A stretch of 6,935 nt of DNA. Origin: an uncultured Bacilli bacterium. Its GTDB lineage: Bacteria; Bacillota_I; Bacilli_A; RF39; UBA660. How positions within the stretch are numbered: position 1 is the stretch's first letter; each line of letters starts with the position of its first letter. A program made the translations under genes and the position numbers. The stretch is from contig CANRJI010000053.1 of assembly GCA_947630885.1 (NCBI GenBank), positions 1 through 6,935 of the forward strand, in the 5' to 3' direction. Positions 5,033-6,935 of this stretch are shown piece by piece. The notes under the pieces were generated by a model, which made no database searches, had not been told where the DNA came from, and was given only the letters and a program-made list of their open reading frames with translations.

Positions 5033-5965
5033 ATGTTCCAACAAACGAAAAAGATAATAAAAAGTTCAAAGAAAGAAGTAATTTATAAAATAATTACTTC
5101 TCTTTTTATTCAAGGCCTTGCTTTAATTATTCCGGTTTTTTGGAGTAATACTATCAATGAAGTAACAGATGCTAATTATAAAGTTGGATACTATCTAATT
5201 ATTATTACTCTACTTCTATCGATTTTTTATTATTTATGGTCTTATTTAAATCAAAAAACATGGTATAAATTTTATAATAAATTATATACGGAATATACAT
5301 CTCTTACGATATCGGAAACAAAAAATATTAATAAGATTAATTTGGGAGAATACACTAATATTTTAAATAATGATATCGATATTATTTGTAATTTTTTAGG
5401 TAATCTCGTTACAAGAATTCTTCAAATTATTGAATTTTTTATTATCTATGCGTACTTTTTAAGTTTTAATTTTCTTATCTTTTTTGCTACAATTGTCGTA
5501 TCTTTAATTATGCTTATTTTGTATTGGAAAGCAGGAAGAATTGTTCAAGAATTAAACTTGAAAAGAAAAAATGCTCTCGACATGAAAACGATTATGCTCC
5601 ACAAACTATATTCATCAATTACTAATAAGAAAAATGATGTTACAAGTGCCACAAATTTATTTAATAAGGATAACCGAACTTATTTACGCTCTAATTATAA
5701 GTATAATGTTACTATTCAGGCTATCATTTATTTTGTTTTAGGTGTCGTCGAAGCAACTAGATATGCTATTATTTTCTATGCTGTTTACCTTGTCAGTGTC
5801 GGAAATATTGAGATAGGTACAATTCTTTTAATATATAGTTACTATGATAAGATAATAACTAACTTTGAGGTATTGGGTACTATTATTGCTGATTCTCGTA
5901 GTTTTATTGTATCTCTAGAAAGATTAAACCGTATCAGTACACTATCTAATTCCGTTGCTAAATAA
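5033..5965 (+). CDS. ABC exporter transmembrane domain protein lacking the ATPase domain
   Basis: A 310-residue type I ABC exporter membrane domain. Hydrophobic segments fit six helices (about 17-40, 55-75, two between 120 and 165, two between 228 and 275). The loop GEYTNILNNDIDIICNFL (105-122) matches the region that in full exporters reads 'GEiisrltnDvd.i'. The C-terminal DSRSFIVSLERLNRI is the usual end of the membrane domain, just before the linker to the nucleotide-binding domain. Here the protein stops with STLSNSVAK: there is no Walker A, signature or Walker B motif, and no ATPase gene downstream. AGGAGG at 5021-5026 with a six-base spacing sets the ATG at 5033, coupled to pduL. It may pair with an ATPase encoded elsewhere, or be a remnant of a full half-transporter. 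No frameshift is visible. Substrate unknown. Confidence 0.75.
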   Translation: MFQQTKKIIKSSKKEVIYKIITSLFIQGLALIIPVFWSNTINEVTDANYKVGYYLIIITLLLSIFYYLWSYLNQKTWYKFYNKLYTEYTSLTISETKNINKINLGEYTNILNNDIDIICNFLGNLVTRILQIIEFFIIYAYFLSFNFLIFFATIVVSLIMLILYWKAGRIVQELNLKRKNALDMKTIMLHKLYSSITNKKNDVTSATNLFNKDNRTYLRSNYKYNVTIQAIIYFVLGVVEATRYAIIFYAVYLVSVGNIEIGTILLIYSYYDKIITNFEVLGTIIADSRSFIVSLERLNRISTLSNSVAK

Positions 5966-5994
5966 AGGGAACTATGTTAAAATATACTCGTGAT
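5955..5994 (+). promoter_or_regulatory. Candidate promoter and ribosome site of yidD
   Basis: TTGCTA (5955-5960), a 17-base spacer and TAAAAT (5978-5983), preceded by TG one base away, form a reasonable extended -10 promoter beginning inside the end of the ABC gene. The ribosome site is TCGTGAT (5988-5994), an imperfect AGGTGAT, four bases before the ATG at 5999. The spacing repeats the arrangement of the other promoters here. Confidence 0.5.
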
Positions 5995-5998
5995 TTAG

Positions 5999-6226
5999 AT
6001 GAAAAATTTAATTATAAAACTTATTAAAAAATATCAAGAGATTCCTTTTAAAAGTCACGATAGTTGTAAGTTTATTCCAACTTGTTCTAATTATATGATC
6101 GAATCTTTAAATACTCATGGATTAATTAAAGGACTATATTTAGGTATTAAAAGATTATTAAGATGTGGTTTTTTTACTAAAAAAGTATATAAATATGATC
6201 CGGTTCCTAAAAAATTTAAATTATAA
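5999..6226 (+). CDS. yidD: Membrane protein insertion efficiency factor YidD
   Basis: A 75-residue YidD protein, an amphipathic membrane-associated factor that assists YidC-dependent insertion of membrane proteins. The family pattern is complete: CKFIPTCSNYMIESLNTHG (23-41) with the two closely spaced Cys, then KGLYLGIKRLLRCGFF (44-59) with the third Cys, and DPVP (67-70). Length is normal. In many bacteria yidD lies near rnpA, yidC and rpmH; here it stands alone, after the ABC gene and just before an insertion sequence whose end is about 18 bases past the stop. It appears intact. Confidence 0.95.
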   Translation: MKNLIIKLIKKYQEIPFKSHDSCKFIPTCSNYMIESLNTHGLIKGLYLGIKRLLRCGFFTKKVYKYDPVPKKFKL

Positions 6227-6282
6227 AAACTTGGTTTAAATTGATGTGAACCCCAAATAGGAGACACCATAAAAAAGGCTAA

Positions 6283-6336
6283 AGTAAAAATCAAGGGGCG
6301 AACGAAGTGAGTTCATCTAGACCCTTGATTTTTATT
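6283..6336. terminator. Two-way hairpin terminator inside the IS end
   Basis: AAAAATCAAGGG (6286-6297) is a perfect inverted copy of CCCTTGATTTTT (6322-6333), extendable to about 15 pairs (6283-6297 with 6322-6336) with one G-U pair. The 24-base apical part contains a second small stem, GAAC (6300-6303) with GTTC (6311-6314). Each strand ends the stem in a T-run, so it could stop transcription both from the transposase side and from yidD. Confidence 0.7.
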
Positions 6337-6342
6337 ATATAC

Positions 6343-6567
6343 TTATAATATTTCTTCAAACAAAGCTTGCCTTTGTTTGTTATCAACTATGTCAATTAAT
6401 TCGTTTATAAGTTCCAAACAATCTTCTGCATATTCAACTATATTCGAATCTGGTTCTCCCATACCTGGACATAATCTATTATATAATTCATAATCATATC
6501 CACCATGATTCTTTAAGTATTCAATCACTGTTTCCATTTTATATAATAATTCATTATTATTTATCAT
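6343..6567 (-). CDS. Small acidic protein of unknown function inside the IS
   Basis: A 74-residue ORF not recognised by eye. It is strongly acidic, with 16 Asp/Glu against 5 Lys/Arg, has no membrane segment, and looks mostly helical (NNNELLYKMETVIEYLKNHG, later VEYAEDCLELINELIDIV). Its ATG overlaps the transposase stop by 11 bases in another frame, and AAAGGAT (6577-6583) is a usable ribosome site nine bases upstream. It ends ten bases before the hairpin that closes the element, so it would share the transposase transcript. It bears no resemblance to a transposase C-terminus. Possibly a passenger or regulator of the IS, or host DNA captured downstream of a shortened transposase. Confidence 0.55.
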   Translation of the reverse strand: MINNNELLYKMETVIEYLKNHGGYDYELYNRLCPGMGEPDSNIVEYAEDCLELINELIDIVDNKQRQALFEEIL

Positions 6568-6935
6568 TTTTCTTATATCCTTTCTTTTTATTAACTTTCT
6601 TTCCTTTAATTCTCGTTGTATTATAAAATTCTATCCATTCTTCTACTAGCTTTTGATATTCTTCTAAAGATGTGATATTATTGTTATACAAAGTTTCCTT
6701 TTTAAGGAGAGAGTGCCAACTCTCAATCGGTGAATCATCTATTGGTGTGCCTTTTCTTGCCATAGAGATTGTAATACCATTAGACTCACAGATTGCTTTG
6801 TATTCATAAGATGTATATTGGAATCCTTGATCACTGTGAATGATAAGTCCATGTACATCTTTTTCCTTTGCTATTGCTTCATTTAAAGTGTCTACTACAA
6901 GTTTGTTATCATTATGTTTTGATATTTTGTATGCA
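6557..6935 (-). CDS. IS3-family transposase (OrfB, DDE integrase core), C-terminal part
   Basis: The reading frame is open to the window edge, giving 125 visible residues of a protein whose start lies outside. HSDQGFQYTS contains the second catalytic Asp (codon 6830-6832), and DDSPIESWHSLLKKE the catalytic Glu (codon 6722-6724); the 35 residues between them are the DD(35)E signature of IS3 elements. GITISMARKGTPIDDSPIES is the typical run into the Glu, and EWIEFYNTTRIK the usual YN..R ending. An internal ATG at 6763 would give only 68 residues and is not a natural start. The end is odd: after NTTRIK the sequence becomes lysine-rich (GKKVNKKKGYKKNDK) and lacks the common 'LSPxxYR' tail. Confidence 0.9.
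   Translation of the reverse strand, partial: AYKISKHNDNKLVVDTLNEAIAKEKDVHGLIIHSDQGFQYTSYEYKAICESNGITISMARKGTPIDDSPIESWHSLLKKETLYNNNITSLEEYQKLVEEWIEFYNTTRIKGKKVNKKKGYKKNDK

Larger units (their letters stand above)
6245..6935 (-). mobile_element. IS3-family insertion sequence, 3' part (continues past the window)
   Basis: The minus strand carries an IS3-type DDE transposase C-terminus, a small overlapping ORF and a strong hairpin. At 6245 the plus strand begins TGTGAACCCCAAATAGG and continues with AGACACC, which has the 5'-TG start and CCCC-AGACA character of IS150-group ends in the IS3 family; this would be the element's end. The other end and any target duplication lie beyond 6935, so the boundary is inferred from one side only. 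Insertion just after yidD leaves that gene intact. Confidence 0.6.

Noticed and set aside
1..6935. CRISPR array, tRNA, rRNA, riboswitch or phage genes
   Set aside because: No regularly spaced repeats, cloverleaf, conserved ribosomal segments, long structured leaders or phage-family proteins were seen; leaders are too short for riboswitches.

Overview
The window is visibly AT-rich and densely packed. It uses TGG for tryptophan and an apparent TGA stop, so the standard bacterial code fits. Two genes belong to sporulation-associated Firmicutes families (a YlmC/YmxH-type PRC-barrel protein and the spore coat protein GerQ), next to Ung, a LemA-family protein, PduL and YidD. This suggests a low-GC Bacilli lineage, perhaps one of the small-genome gut groups near Erysipelotrichales or the uncultured 'Mollicutes'-like orders. 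The lineage is inference; no rRNA or other taxonomic marker is present.

Layout. Bases 1-142 hold no convincing gene: a run of seven G, a possible 12-codon ORF, and the promoter of the first gene. Rightward genes follow: an N-acetylhexosamine kinase-like (NahK-type) phosphotransferase (143-1297) closed by a good intrinsic terminator, a YlmC/YmxH protein (1341-1574), a type IV pilin-like prepilin (1641-2129), ung (2131-2805) and a five-helix membrane protein of the putative ABC-permease family PF06541 (2832-3326). Two leftward genes come next, a LemA-family protein (3332-3880) and gerQ (3984-4352), each with its own promoter signals. A divergent intergenic region with a TTTGACA/TGTCAAA inverted repeat separates gerQ from rightward pduL (4477-5031), which is translationally coupled to an ABC-exporter membrane domain lacking its ATPase domain (5033-5965). 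yidD (5999-6226) follows. The right end is part of an IS3-family insertion sequence on the minus strand: the DDE transposase C-terminus (open to the window edge), a 74-residue acidic ORF overlapping it, a strong two-way hairpin, and a plausible IS end near 6245.

How it fits together. Most genes look like separate housekeeping units rather than one pathway. NahK-like kinase would feed host-derived amino sugars into metabolism. PduL without an encapsulation extension would make acyl-phosphate from acyl-CoA for ATP generation. The sporulation-family genes imply a present or past spore-forming life.

The most striking pattern is architectural. Genes that follow a promoter share a compact module, a -10 box, 5-6 bases, an AGGTGAT-like ribosome site, 3-4 bases, then ATG, predicting mRNAs that begin at the ribosome site itself. 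The two tightly coupled downstream genes (ung and the ABC gene) instead use the AAGGAG/AGGAGG part of the Shine-Dalgarno sequence. Other items worth checking are the extra IS ORF, the ATPase-less ABC gene and the lone four-cysteine prepilin coupled to ung. No complete new defence or mobile system is evident.
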